A stretch of DNA of 64,000 bases from Acinetobacter calcoaceticus ANC 3811 (GCF_000399665.1 NZ_KB976986.1:1150240-1214239), one strand, 5' to 3'; shown: positions 8,941 to 17,854, counted from the stretch's first letter. Translations and numbers: made by a program. The notes: generated from the letters alone by a model not told the origin.

Positions 8941-9945
8941 TTATATTTGCTCTTCAAATAGTTTTCTATAACGGCGACATTGTTCAGCAGTCAAAGCAAA
9001 AATACCTGAGCCACCTTTTTGGAAAGTAAGCCAGTTGAAATCAATCGTATTAAAGTTCTGACGCATTGACCATTCAGAATTACCTACTTCAATAACAATA
9101 AGGCCATCTTCAGTTAAGTAATCTGCCGCTTGTGCAAGCATTTTACGAACTAAGTCTAAACCATCTTGGCCTGCTGCCAATGCAAGTTCAGGTTCATGTA
9201 AAAACTCTTCTGGTAAGTCAGCCATATCTTCAGCATCAACGTATGGAGGATTACTTACAATCAAATCATACTGATTTTCAGCTGGAATCTTGGCAAACAA
9301 GTCAGATTCAAGTAATGCAACTTGATATTGCTTATTGTGGTGTTCTGTATTAATTGAAGCAACTTCTAAAGCTTCTTTAGAAATGTCAGTTGCATCTATT
9401 TCAGCGTCTGGATATGTATAAGCCAAAGCAACCGCAATACAACCAGAACCTGTACACATATCTAAAATACGGTGTGGAGTTTTAGGTTTTGCATTTTCTG
9501 GCAAATTATTGAGAGCTTCACGCATTTGACCATTTTCATCTAAACAATATGGCGCAAAACGTTGCTCAATTAATTCTGCAATTGGTGAACGTGGAATGAG
9601 TACACGCTCATCTACATAGAATGGCTTATTAAAGAAATAAGCAAGGTTTAATAAATAAGAGGTTGGAATACGGTCATTGATACGGCGTTCCAATAAGCTT
9701 AAAAATTCTGCTTTCTCACTTGGTAATAACTTCGCATCTAGAATTTCTGCGTCTGCTGACCATTCAAGAGATAAGGTTTGTAAAACTAATGCAGAGCTTT
9801 CTGCAAAATAATCTTCAGTACCTTGTCCTAAATGTGCATCATGTTGACGTAATGCTGATACCCCAAAACGAATGAAATCTCGAATTGTTGATAAATTTTC
9901 AGCCGCTTCCTGTAAATTTTCAGGGCTAATCGTCGGTCGCTCCAC
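8941..9945 (-). CDS. prmB: 50S ribosomal protein L3 N5-glutamine methyltransferase
   Basis: A 334-residue SAM-dependent methyltransferase modifying a glutamine of ribosomal protein L3. Visible motifs are the SAM-binding block ILDMCTGSGCIAVALA and the catalytic SNPPYVDAEDM. The N-terminal 100 residues are the helical substrate domain with PTSYLLNLAYFFNKPFYVD. PrmC (release-factor methyltransferase) is the main alternative, but the longer N-terminus and location directly before aroC favour PrmB. It heads the prmB-aroC operon. Confidence 0.93.
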   Translation of the reverse strand: MERPTISPENLQEAAENLSTIRDFIRFGVSALRQHDAHLGQGTEDYFAESSALVLQTLSLEWSADAEILDAKLLPSEKAEFLSLLERRINDRIPTSYLLNLAYFFNKPFYVDERVLIPRSPIAELIEQRFAPYCLDENGQMREALNNLPENAKPKTPHRILDMCTGSGCIAVALAYTYPDAEIDATDISKEALEVASINTEHHNKQYQVALLESDLFAKIPAENQYDLIVSNPPYVDAEDMADLPEEFLHEPELALAAGQDGLDLVRKMLAQAADYLTEDGLIVIEVGNSEWSMRQNFNTIDFNWLTFQKGGSGIFALTAEQCRRYRKLFEEQI

Positions 9946-10130
9946 TTAGGCGTCTCCAAAGGCAAATTTTGCAAAATGACTATTCTACTGAGTGAGGTAC
10001 AGCAAAGCAACGCTTTGCCCTATGAACCGGAGTTTTACAGACCTATCTCTAACAATCACACGTTAAAATGAGAATACTTTGTTTTAATTAAGAAATAATG
10101 AAATTTAATTTAGATGTTCAAAACAAAAAA

Positions 10131-10151
10131 CAGCCCTTAAATGATGGGCTG
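10131..10151 (-). terminator. Intrinsic terminator after the trpB-like gene
   Basis: Stem CAGCCC/GGGCTG (10131-10136 with 10146-10151), followed on the minus strand by six T. It closes the five-gene run ycgL to trpB. Confidence 0.85.
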
Positions 10152-10171
10152 CTTTTAAAGTTTAATTCATT

Positions 10172-11377
10172 TTAAAGCTTAAGCTTTTCGGCAACATAAT
10201 CAGAGTCTTTATCCCCACGGCCCGACAGATTTACCACAAGCATGGTTTCTTTCGGCAGTTTTGGAGCTTCACGAATTGCCCATGCGACAGCATGTGAGCT
10301 TTCAAGCGCAGGAACAATGCCTTCAACACGAGAAAGTATCATAAAAGCATCTAAACATTCTTGGTCAGTTGCGGTGTTATATTCAACACGTCCTAAATCT
10401 TTTAAAAAGCTGTGTTGTGGTCCAACACCTGGATAATCTAGTCCTGAAGCAATAGAGTGCACAGGTAAAGGTTCACCTGCCTCATTTTCAAGGACATAAC
10501 ACGCCATACCATGAATTTGACTTGGCTTACCTAAAGTTAGCGTTGCTGAATGCATATTGGTTTCTAAACCATGTCCAGCCGGCTCAACCCCAACAAGTTT
10601 TACGTCTGAGTCATTTAAAAAGGCTGTAAATGCACCAATTGCATTTGAACCGCCGCCGACGCATGCCACAACATAATCCGGATTTTTTCCAAATCGCTGA
10701 TGCGTTTGATCTTTAATTTCATTGCCAATAATCGATTGAAAATCACGTACCATTTTAGGGAATGGATGTGGACCTACAACAGAACCAATGGCATATATAA
10801 AGTTTTTTGGATCTTTTAAATATTCTTCAAATGCACTATCTACAGCATCTTTTAATGTTGCTGTACCACGTGTAACTGCCACCAAATGAGCACCCAAAAT
10901 TTTCATTTTGACTACATTTGGATGTTCTTTTTCAATATCGACTTGACCCATGTGAATTTCACAGGGAATGCCTACTAATGCACAAGCTGTTGCCAAAGCA
11001 ACGCCATGCTGACCAGCACCTGTTTCAGCAATAACTTTCGTTTTGCCCATATATTTAGCAAGTAAAGCTTCACCTAAGCAGTGATTGATTTTGTGAGCAC
11101 CCGTGTGGTTCAAATCTTCACGTTTTAAGTAAATTTGTGCGCCACCTAACTGTTCAGATAAACGCTTCGCATGAAATAAGGGACTTGGACGGCCTACATA
11201 ATTCGTAAAGAGGTCTGATAATTCATTTTGAAATTCAGCTGTATGGCGAATTTCTTCATAAGCAACATTAATTTCATCCATTGCTTCTTTTAAATGTGGA
11301 GGAATAAATTGTCCGCCATATTCACCAAAAAATCCTTGTTCATTCGGCAAAGCAATACCGTTAATTTGATGTTGCAT
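10172..11377 (-). CDS. trpB: Stand-alone tryptophan synthase beta-like PLP enzyme
   Basis: A 401-residue PLP enzyme of the TrpB family, joining indole and serine into tryptophan in the canonical case. The PLP lysine is Lys96 in HTGAHKINH, the catalytic glutamate is Glu118 in AETGAGQHG, and the phosphate loop GGGSNAIG lies near 240. Several blocks ([35 protein letters not shown]) differ from the trpBA-type enzymes I recall. No trpA is adjacent. It lies 36 bases after the VWA gene and is probably co-transcribed with moxR-VWA. It may be a second TrpB used for indole salvage; that role is inferred. Confidence 0.85.
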   Translation of the reverse strand: MQHQINGIALPNEQGFFGEYGGQFIPPHLKEAMDEINVAYEEIRHTAEFQNELSDLFTNYVGRPSPLFHAKRLSEQLGGAQIYLKREDLNHTGAHKINHCLGEALLAKYMGKTKVIAETGAGQHGVALATACALVGIPCEIHMGQVDIEKEHPNVVKMKILGAHLVAVTRGTATLKDAVDSAFEEYLKDPKNFIYAIGSVVGPHPFPKMVRDFQSIIGNEIKDQTHQRFGKNPDYVVACVGGGSNAIGAFTAFLNDSDVKLVGVEPAGHGLETNMHSATLTLGKPSQIHGMACYVLENEAGEPLPVHSIASGLDYPGVGPQHSFLKDLGRVEYNTATDQECLDAFMILSRVEGIVPALESSHAVAWAIREAPKLPKETMLVVNLSGRGDKDSDYVAEKLKL

Positions 11378-11413
11378 ATCATCCCTCTTTTTAAATTATT
11401 AAAGTTATTAAGC

Positions 11414-12601
11414 TTATCGAGAAAGGTAACGCGTCAAATCCTCAACGCCTTTTAGTGTCATTGGATACATATGATTTTCAAAAATCTCTTTAATCCAACC
11501 AATGGTCTGAGTGTAATGCCAATATCCTTCAGTTTCAGGGTTTAACCACGCTGTTTTATCAAAATGTTGACGTAGGCGACGTAACCAAACCTCACCTGTT
11601 TCATCATTCATGTATTCAACCGAACCACCCACCGATTTCAACTCATACGGTGCCATACTGGCATCACCGACTACAATTACACGATAGTCGCGTCCATAGG
11701 TGTGAAATAGATCCCATGTATTCATACGTGTGGCTGTGCGGCGATGATTATCTTTCCAAACATAGTCATAAAGACAATTATGGAAATAGAAGTACTCAAG
11801 TGTTTTAAACTCACTTTTAGCGGCACTAAACAGTTTTTCGCACTGTGCAATATGAGCATCCATGGAACCGCCCACATCAAACAACATCAGCACTTTTATT
11901 CGGTTTCGACGCTCAGGCACCATTTGAACATCTAAAATACCTTGCTTGGCTGTTTCACGGATTGTACCGTCAACATCCAACTCTTCAGCTGCACCTTGGC
12001 GCGCAAATTTACGCAAACGGCGCAAAGCAATTTGCATCTGGCGAGTACCAAGAACTTGGTCATCATCTAGATTTTGATATTTACGTTGTTCCCAGACTTT
12101 AACCGCTGAACGTTTACGCCCTGGTCCACCAATTCTGACGCCTTCTGGATGATCTCCAAAGGCCCCAAAAGGTGAAGTACCACCAGTACCCACCATGCGG
12201 TTACCACCCTGATGTTTTTTATGCTGTTCGCGTAACCGCTCTTCCAGCATTTTCATCAGTTCTTCTAAGGAACCTGCTTTTTGGAGTTCTGCCCGTTGCT
12301 CAGGAGTTAAATGCTTTTCTAGAAGTTCTAAATCAAACCAGTCTTTTGGTAACTTATGAACTTGCTTGAGTAACTCATCCAGATCAAAGGTTTCAATGCC
12401 GTCAAAGTAATCTTTCATGGCGCGATCGAACTTGTCAAAAAAGCGCTCATCTTTAACTAAAATTGTTTTAGCAAGTTGATAGAACTCTTCTTGATCGGCA
12501 AAAACTAAACCTTCACTTACTGCACGGTTTAAGTCAATAAGTTCACGAGTTGTAACTGGAACACCGTATTTACGTAAGGTGTAAAATAACCGCACAAACA
12601 T
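11414..12601 (-). CDS. VWA-domain (CoxE-like) protein
   Basis: A 395-residue protein of the MoxR-associated von Willebrand A family (COG3825/CoxE-like). The C-terminal VWA domain begins about residue 225 with VLMLFDVGGSMDAH, a metal-site motif of type D-x-G-x-S rather than D-x-S-x-S. The N-terminal half is charged and helical, with a basic linker rich in Gly and Arg near 135-165. Its ribosome site AAAGGAGGG overlaps the moxR stop codon, so translation is coupled. With the MoxR ATPase it likely acts as a chaperone or metal-insertion pair; the client is unknown. Confidence 0.82.
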   Translation of the reverse strand: MFVRLFYTLRKYGVPVTTRELIDLNRAVSEGLVFADQEEFYQLAKTILVKDERFFDKFDRAMKDYFDGIETFDLDELLKQVHKLPKDWFDLELLEKHLTPEQRAELQKAGSLEELMKMLEERLREQHKKHQGGNRMVGTGGTSPFGAFGDHPEGVRIGGPGRKRSAVKVWEQRKYQNLDDDQVLGTRQMQIALRRLRKFARQGAAEELDVDGTIRETAKQGILDVQMVPERRNRIKVLMLFDVGGSMDAHIAQCEKLFSAAKSEFKTLEYFYFHNCLYDYVWKDNHRRTATRMNTWDLFHTYGRDYRVIVVGDASMAPYELKSVGGSVEYMNDETGEVWLRRLRQHFDKTAWLNPETEGYWHYTQTIGWIKEIFENHMYPMTLKGVEDLTRYLSR

Positions 12602-12616
12602 GGGTTATTCCCTCCT

Positions 12617-13468
12617 TTAACGTCGAGACATGAAAGCCAAACGTTCGAGGAGTTGCACATCCTGCTCGTTTTTGATTAGCGCACCATATAAAGGTGGAAT
12701 CGCTTTAGATGTATCTCGATTGCGTAATACATCTTCTGGCATATCATCTGCCATGAGCAAGCTTAACCAATCAATTAACTCAGAGGTTGATGGTGGTTTC
12801 TTCAAATTAGGAATTTCACGTAGTTTAAAGAAAACCTGTAAAGCTTCGTTTACTAGTGTTGTAGAGATATTTGGGAAATGAACCGCAATGATTTCTCGCA
12901 TTGTAGCTTCATCTGGAAACTCAATGTAATGAAAGAAACAACGACGTAAGAAAGCATCTGGCAATTCTTTTTCATTATTCGAAGTAATAATGACGATTGG
13001 GCGCTGTGTTGCCGTAATGGTTTCACTAGTTTCATAAACATAGAAAGACATTTTATCAAGTTCATGCAATAAGTCATTTGGAAACTCAATATCGGCTTTG
13101 TCAATTTCATCAATTAACAATACACAACGTTCTTCACTCGTGAAAGCTTCCCACAATTTACCGGGTTTAATATAGTTCTTAATATCGTAAACACGATCAT
13201 CACCCAACTGGCTGTCTCGTAAACGAGAAACAGCATCATATTCATACAACCCTTGCTGTGCTTTGGTTGTCGATTTAATATGCCAAGTAATGAGTTTTAA
13301 GCCCAAGCTTTGTGCTACTTGCTCAGCAAGTAAAGTTTTACCCGTACCAGGTTCACCTTTAATCAGTAAAGGCTTTTGTAAAGCACGAGCTGCTTTTACA
13401 GCGAGCTTAAGACTATCAGTCGCGATATATTGATCTGTACCGGTAAAATGTTGGGTATCAGCAGACAT
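12617..13468 (-). CDS. MoxR-family AAA+ ATPase
   Basis: A 283-residue single-domain AAA+ ATPase. Walker A GEPGTGKT is at residues 38-45 and Walker B VLLIDEIDKA at about 117-126. ITSNNEKELPDAFLRRC holds sensor 1 and the arginine finger. MoxR ATPases pair with VWA proteins to mature or insert cofactors into enzymes; the partner is encoded 15 bases downstream. It follows a small membrane protein gene by 29 bases in the same run. Confidence 0.88.
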   Translation of the reverse strand: MSADTQHFTGTDQYIATDSLKLAVKAARALQKPLLIKGEPGTGKTLLAEQVAQSLGLKLITWHIKSTTKAQQGLYEYDAVSRLRDSQLGDDRVYDIKNYIKPGKLWEAFTSEERCVLLIDEIDKADIEFPNDLLHELDKMSFYVYETSETITATQRPIVIITSNNEKELPDAFLRRCFFHYIEFPDEATMREIIAVHFPNISTTLVNEALQVFFKLREIPNLKKPPSTSELIDWLSLLMADDMPEDVLRNRDTSKAIPPLYGALIKNEQDVQLLERLAFMSRR

Positions 13469-13497
13469 GTAAAGACCTTATTTTTCTATTTCAATGG

Positions 13498-13860
13498 TTA
13501 GATGGAACGCATGCTTTTGTTCATTGAATATTTTGACCAACAATATCCAATCACCAAACCTAGACCAACTACAAACAGAATTAAAGATAAATTTGACCAG
13601 ATTAGAGGGCTATCTTTGGTTAAAACACCAAATAGTAGTCCAAAAATAGCTGGTGCTACCGATGCATTCGGCCCTTCAGACACTGTTGGTGTAACTAAAA
13701 TAGCAAAGACAATAAGCCAGCTAATTGCACCAAAAGTTGTAGGAAGGCGACGCATTAATCGCCACCAACACCATAAAGCAATAATAGCGCCTATTCCATA
13801 AGCTGTTAAAGCAATAACACCTTCAGGAACAACATCCAAAAAAGAGAATAATTGATTCAT
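13498..13860 (-). CDS. Small integral membrane protein, function unknown
   Basis: 120 residues from the ATG at 13860. An earlier frame start at 13911 would overlap ycgL by 35 bases and add a polar leader, so it is not chosen. Three or four hydrophobic segments are visible: VIALTAYGIGAIIALWCWW, ISWLIVFAILV, VAPAIFGLLFGVL and LILFVVGLGLVIGY. I do not recognise the family. Position between ycgL and moxR suggests it belongs to the MoxR/VWA module, perhaps as its membrane anchor. Confidence 0.68.
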   Translation of the reverse strand: MNQLFSFLDVVPEGVIALTAYGIGAIIALWCWWRLMRRLPTTFGAISWLIVFAILVTPTVSEGPNASVAPAIFGLLFGVLTKDSPLIWSNLSLILFVVGLGLVIGYCWSKYSMNKSMRSI

Positions 13861-13876
13861 TATTCCAGTTTGATCT

Positions 13877-14182
13877 TCACGCACCACGTAAGCCCTCTGG
13901 TTCAACCGCATTTGGGTTAATTAACCCTTCTGGCGGCATCTGAATAAAGAAACCTTTTGTTTGTAATGAGTCTAAAACATGTAAAACATTAGCACGCGCC
14001 AATTTACGTGTTGGAGCTAATTCTAAATGCATGACAAACGTTGCACGACCAAACGCTTGTACAACAGCTTCAGGAATATTTTCAAACGGATCAGCTTGTT
14101 CCGCATCGTCAGGATAGTTTGGACGAGCAATATACATGTACATTTCATCTTTTTTGCTCGATCTATAAATATCACAGTGCAT
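13877..14182 (-). CDS. ycgL: YcgL-family protein
   Basis: A 101-residue soluble protein of the YcgL family (DUF709). It has the characteristic start [18 protein letters not shown] and the [18 protein letters not shown] segment. In many gammaproteobacteria ycgL neighbours rnd (ribonuclease D); here rnd is 3.7 kb upstream on the same strand with a block of small genes between them. Biochemical function is not established. It is the first gene of the leftward run to trpB. Confidence 0.87.
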   Translation of the reverse strand: MHCDIYRSSKKDEMYMYIARPNYPDDAEQADPFENIPEAVVQAFGRATFVMHLELAPTRKLARANVLHVLDSLQTKGFFIQMPPEGLINPNAVEPEGLRGA

Positions 14183-14220
14183 TTCAAATCAACTCTTGAA
14201 CTAAGGACAGCATACATGAA

Positions 14221-14268
14221 AAAAAACGACTCACACACGCAGGTTTGTTTACGCATCAGTCGTTTTTT
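14221..14268. repeat. Inverted repeat ahead of ycgL
   Basis: An 11-bp perfect stem AAAAAACGACT/AGTCGTTTTTT (14221-14231 with 14258-14268) with a 26-base loop. On either strand the arm ends in T6 or more. It looks like a terminator or attenuator but no gene of this strand ends here. The loop holds an ATG (minus strand, 14256) opening a cysteine-containing frame, MRKQTCVCESFFF. Confidence 0.5.
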
Positions 14269-14269
14269 T

Positions 14270-14654
14270 AATTCTTAGGAAATATTAACCTACAACATTG
14301 ATTAAGGTCGATAATAACTTTGTTCCAGATAAAAGCTGGCTTCCACAGTAAATTAACAAGTATTTGATTTAAAACAATAAATATAATTATCATTTTTAAT
14401 AAAATAAAAACAATTTTAGAAAAAAATAAGAAATCGTTCGTTATTGAGTACTTTTTGTAATCTACTTCTAATACTTTCACCCTTTAATGCTATGAAATTT
14501 ATCACATTAAACTTAAATATTATCTTTTTTAAATTCACATTTAAGTCAAACTTCTAACCACTTACTACACATTAGCAGACATTACTTAACTGGTTTAAAT
14601 TCTCAATATGTTTCAATAATAAAGTTCTAAATCATAGATGTGGAGGATGAACTT
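14270..14654. other. AT-rich gap without a gene
   Basis: 385 bases of strongly AT-rich DNA before the small gene at 14655. Frames here are low-complexity and have no ribosome sites. Nothing else seen. Confidence 0.5.
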
Positions 14655-14819
14655 ATGCCTCGCGGTGATAAAACAGCTTATACCACAAAGCAAAAACGTC
14701 AGGCTAAACATATTGTTGAGAGTGAAGTAGATAGAGGTCATTCTCAAGAAGAAGCTGAACGTATTGCATGGTCTACTGTCAATAAACAAGATGGTGGCGG
14801 TAAGAAAAAGTCTCACTAA
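14655..14819 (+). CDS. Small basic protein, 'plasmid stabilization protein'-type family
   Basis: A 54-residue product starting MPRGDKTAYTTKQKRQAKH, containing AERIAWSTVNKQDGGG and ending KKKSH. GGAGG lies eight bases before the ATG, an excellent ribosome site. It resembles a widespread family of short, Lys/Gly-rich proteins that databases call plasmid stabilization proteins although most are chromosomal and uncharacterised. A terminator follows directly, so it is a monocistronic unit. Possibly stress-related by analogy with other KGG-like proteins; function not established. Confidence 0.82.
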   Translation: MPRGDKTAYTTKQKRQAKHIVESEVDRGHSQEEAERIAWSTVNKQDGGGKKKSH

Positions 14820-14830
14820 AACAAACTTTG

Positions 14831-14866
14831 AATACTTCTTTAGCTAGGGCTAAAGAAGTATTTTTA
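14831..14866 (+). terminator. Intrinsic terminator of the small basic protein gene
   Basis: A 13-bp perfect stem (14831-14843 with 14850-14862), loop CTAGGG, and a T5 tail. The left arm is A/T rich, so it may also serve the convergent gene ending at 14888. Confidence 0.88.
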
Positions 14867-14887
14867 TCAAAAACGAATGAATGGTGT

Positions 14888-15229
14888 TTAGAAAACTCGA
14901 GAGCTCTTTATATAGTCATCGCTTACTTGATTTAAGGCATTCAAAATAGCGCTATCATCTTGGCTTAACAGAGCTTTATTAAGGCATTCCATATAGCCTA
15001 TAAGCATAGTCTTAGAGGTATGGGCAAATTCAGAGGTTACTGCTTCATCTTCATATAAAATCACGTAGCTACGTGCAAAACCATAGATTAAATAGACGGC
15101 TGCTTTTTCTTTTGTATTTTGAGATTCTTTAAGAGACTGTTCACAAGCATTTTTTAAGTCTTTAAATGCATCTGTACCAGTAGATTGATTTTTGAAAGAT
15201 AAAAGTATTGTTTGGAAGTTCATATCCAT
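14888..15229 (-). CDS. Hypothetical helical protein
   Basis: 113 residues (111 if the second Met at 15223 is used; both share one GTGGA ribosome site). The sequence is predicted largely alpha-helical, with KNACEQSLKESQNTKEK, AVYLIYGFARSYVILYEDEA and ALNQVSDDYIKSSRVF. No signal peptide or catalytic motif. I do not recognise the family. It lies in the AT-rich block between ycgL and rnd. Confidence 0.6.
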   Translation of the reverse strand: MDMNFQTILLSFKNQSTGTDAFKDLKNACEQSLKESQNTKEKAAVYLIYGFARSYVILYEDEAVTSEFAHTSKTMLIGYMECLNKALLSQDDSAILNALNQVSDDYIKSSRVF

Positions 15230-15353
15230 ATTCCACTCAAAAAGTAAAGCTACAGAAGATGATAGAACCTGTCAAATAATATCCTGATTAACATAAGTTT
15301 AAATGTAAATAAATTTATATTGATTTCCCTGAATTACGAAAAATCATGCAATA

Positions 15354-15382
15354 AAAAACCACCCTTGTTTTAAGGGTGGTTT
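15354..15382 (-). terminator. Intrinsic terminator of the 15402 gene
   Basis: An 11-bp stem AAACCACCCTT/AAGGGTGGTTT (15356-15366 with 15372-15382) with a T-run on the minus strand. Confidence 0.87.
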
Positions 15383-15401
15383 GGTTAAAACGTATCAACA
15401 A

Positions 15402-15668
15402 TTAGAAGCTTATTTCTAGCGTTATAGTAGTACCCGAGTGCTCAATATCAGTTGAGACATTAAACCCTCTGTTTTTAAGCTCCTCTTCAACCAGTGTAAG
15501 ATGATCAGGGCTTATGGCATCAACAGGAAACCAGAAAGTTGCTTTTCGCTTCCCTTCCTTAGATTCAGACTCAGTACCAGTTAAAATTTTTTCCAATATG
15601 ACATCTTGATTTATTTTAAAGTTTTTAGCATTTTGACGAGCTTGTTCAGCATTAAAGTTGTTAAGCAT
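15402..15668 (-). CDS. Hypothetical small protein
   Basis: 88 residues. A helical N-terminus (NAEQARQNAKNFKINQDVILEKI) is followed by an alpha/beta-looking half (TFWFPVDAISPDHLTLVEEEL, then a beta-rich end TTITLEISF). A GAGAG ribosome site precedes the ATG and a good terminator follows. The shape recalls small phage or mobile-element-borne proteins but no family is recognised. Confidence 0.6.
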   Translation of the reverse strand: MLNNFNAEQARQNAKNFKINQDVILEKILTGTESESKEGKRKATFWFPVDAISPDHLTLVEEELKNRGFNVSTDIEHSGTTITLEISF

Positions 15669-15765
15669 ATTTATCTCTCTAATTATTAATTTATCTAAGT
15701 TTATAGCATAAAAAGGCTATATAAGTTTTAGTGTTGTGTAGTTAAAACCAATCAAAAATAGAAGC

Positions 15766-16617
15766 TTATTGATTAAATAACTTTTCTACCCATTCAATAA
15801 ATTTTCTAGCATTTCTATTTTTAAAATCTTCCTTATTTGGAATGTAGTAACACAGCTCTGATTGAATAGGTTTCGTTTTAAACTCCTGTAAAAGATTCGC
15901 CTTAACCAACCTATGGGTAAGTGTAGCAGAACAAAATACTAATCCATTGGCAGATAAAGCCTCATGTATGCCAAAAATTTCCTGATCAAATTTCTTAATT
16001 ATCACCCTCTTTTGGTCCCATCCATTCACCTCAAGCCATGTCTCTAATGGTGGACTTGGTAATGCTTTATTTTTCCATTCTGTGGTGAATAACGTTATTG
16101 GCTCACTCGTATCTTGGGTCAGAGTAAGTTTAGATGCACCAAATACATTAAAAGACTCATATTTAAGGACATCTTTAGAAGGTACTGAAGATACATCACC
16201 ATATCGAATAGGCAATGTATATAAGTGACTTTCTAAAGCTTCACCTGTAGAGAATTCAACTGATATATCGGGGTGCAATTGATAAAATTCATTTATAGAA
16301 GGAATTAACAGCATTGCAGCGAGTGAAGACGTACTAGCCACTCTCACTACATTTCCATTTACTGTTATTTCATCTAATGCATCTTCAATTTTACGAAACC
16401 CTTCAGAAATTGCCCCTGCAAGTCTCTCTCCGGTGGTTGTAAGTGTTATTTTTCTTACTTGTCGATGAAACAAATCAACATTTAGCCTACTTTCAAGATT
16501 GGCAATATGATGTGAAATTGAAGTGGGTGTTAGCGAAAGTTCTTCAGCAGCTAATTTAAAACTCCCCAATCGAGCAGCTGATTCAAATGCCTTAAGTGCT
16601 TGCAAAGAGACTTGCAT
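15766..16617 (-). CDS. LysR-family transcriptional regulator
   Basis: A 283-residue LysR regulator with the N-terminal helix-turn-helix ALKAFESAARLGSFKLAAEELSL/TPTSISHHIANLESRLNVDLFHR and an effector-binding domain from about residue 90. It is divergent from an azoreductase gene and has a 12-bp inverted repeat 18 bases upstream of its own start, the usual place for an autoregulatory LysR site. It most likely controls the azoreductase, perhaps in response to quinones or electrophiles; the ligand is inferred. Confidence 0.9.
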   Translation of the reverse strand: MQVSLQALKAFESAARLGSFKLAAEELSLTPTSISHHIANLESRLNVDLFHRQVRKITLTTTGERLAGAISEGFRKIEDALDEITVNGNVVRVASTSSLAAMLLIPSINEFYQLHPDISVEFSTGEALESHLYTLPIRYGDVSSVPSKDVLKYESFNVFGASKLTLTQDTSEPITLFTTEWKNKALPSPPLETWLEVNGWDQKRVIIKKFDQEIFGIHEALSANGLVFCSATLTHRLVKANLLQEFKTKPIQSELCYYIPNKEDFKNRNARKFIEWVEKLFNQ

Positions 16618-16634
16618 GCTTTCTCCAAAGTTAG

Positions 16635-16665
16635 ATTTATAGGTGAACTAAACTCATCTATAAAT
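16635..16665. promoter_or_regulatory. Candidate LysR operator
   Basis: ATTTATAGGTGA (16635-16646) and TCATCTATAAAT (16654-16665) form an inverted repeat with 11 of 12 pairs and a seven-base spacer. It lies between the divergent LysR and azoreductase genes. The symmetry is seen directly; binding is inferred. Confidence 0.62.
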
Positions 16666-16737
16666 GTAATTTTCTCGTTTGTCTACTTATCTTTTAAAAC
16701 TCAAAATAAATTAAACCTTAACCTCTTTTTGGAATTT

Positions 16738-17421
16738 ATGATGAGTAAAATATTACATATAGATGCTAGCGTTAGAGCTACGATTAACCCTAATCCAAAC
16801 CATAATTCGATTTCTAAAAATATTGCCAGCAAATTGGTCAACTCATGGAAAAAACAACTGGCTATAGATGAGTATATCTATCGTGATGTAGGAATGAATC
16901 CGCCACCATTTATTACTCAAGACTGGATTGATGCTGTATTCACACCTGAAAATAAAAGAACTCAAGCTCAATGTGATGTTTTATCTATATCAGATCAGTT
17001 AATAGCGGAAGTTTCGAGTTCAGATATCATTTTAATTTCTTCCCCTATGTACAATTATGGTATGCCTGCTCAACTTAAAGCGTGGTTCGACCAAATTATT
17101 CGGATTAATAAAACATTTGATTTTGATCTTGCTCGAGGAGACTTTCCTTTAGAACCGCTTCTATCTGGAAAAATTTTAATCATTATCACCTCTAGTGGAG
17201 AGTTTGGTTTTGAGAAAGAAGGCATCCGCCATCACATGAATCATCTTGTACCTCACCTTCGCACGCTCAGCAAATATTTAGGCGTAGAGAAAATTTATGA
17301 AATTGCTTCAGAATATCAAGAGTTTGGAGATGAACGACATACAGAGTCATTCGAAAATGCTTTTCAAAAAGCTGAAAAACTCGTAGCTGAACTTTCTGTC
17401 TCGTACACAGAAAATTCGTAG
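16738..17421 (+). CDS. azoR: FMN-dependent NADH-azoreductase
   Basis: 227 residues from ATG 16738 (or 16741); a longer open frame to 16600 runs into the LysR gene and is rejected. It begins MSKILHIDASVRA, the flavodoxin-like FMN phosphate site, and has SSPMYNYGMPAQLKAWFDQI and ITSSGEFGFEKEG, both typical of AzoR. AzoR enzymes reduce azo dyes and quinones using NADH. It is slightly longer than E. coli AzoR, with extra residues near NPNPNHNS. Divergent from its probable LysR regulator; a strong terminator follows. Confidence 0.85.
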   Translation: MMSKILHIDASVRATINPNPNHNSISKNIASKLVNSWKKQLAIDEYIYRDVGMNPPPFITQDWIDAVFTPENKRTQAQCDVLSISDQLIAEVSSSDIILISSPMYNYGMPAQLKAWFDQIIRINKTFDFDLARGDFPLEPLLSGKILIIITSSGEFGFEKEGIRHHMNHLVPHLRTLSKYLGVEKIYEIASEYQEFGDERHTESFENAFQKAEKLVAELSVSYTENS

Positions 17422-17491
17422 GATATGATTCCTTAATTTTTAAAATTTAATAAGCTACTGATAATCTTAACTGAGCTGTCTTATTAAAAAT

Positions 17492-17522
17492 AAAAAGCCA
17501 ACCCAATTGGGTTGGCTTTTTT
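17492..17522 (+). terminator. Intrinsic terminator of azoR
   Basis: A 30-base perfect palindrome centred on 17506/17507 with GC-rich core GCCAACCC and T5 tail; symmetric, so usable on both strands. Confidence 0.9.
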
Positions 17523-17827
17523 ATTTCTGCACCGAAACTAACTTATAGTTATATATTATTTATATTGAAATTGTTTTTCTTGCATCCAAGAATATACAGA
17601 CCTGTATGTTTAATCAATTGAATTTTTCTCATTGAATCAGTTAATTTAATTCATTATCACTTTTACAAATTAAAACCTCTTCAATTCATCACTTTACTAG
17701 CTTTTAAAATAAGTTCATTATTTAGTGTAACTAATATAAGGATTTACTTTGTTAACTATTAATATTGAATATCTTTTATTTATAAATGAAAACTACTCAA
17801 TTTAAATTATTTACTACTCTTAATTAA
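17523..17827. other. AT-rich gap without a gene
   Basis: About 300 bases between the azoR and rnd terminators. No open frame with a ribosome site and no notable repeat. Confidence 0.5.
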
Positions 17828-17854
17828 AAAAGCCCATCACAAAGATGAGCTTTT
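17828..17854 (-). terminator. Intrinsic terminator of rnd
   Basis: Minus-strand hairpin AGCTCATC/GATGGGCT with one G-U pair and a T6 tail, 22 bases after the rnd stop. Confidence 0.83.

Noticed and set aside
16600..16737. Upstream extension of azoR
   Set aside because: It runs into the divergent LysR gene and through the operator; homologues begin near MSKILHIDAS.
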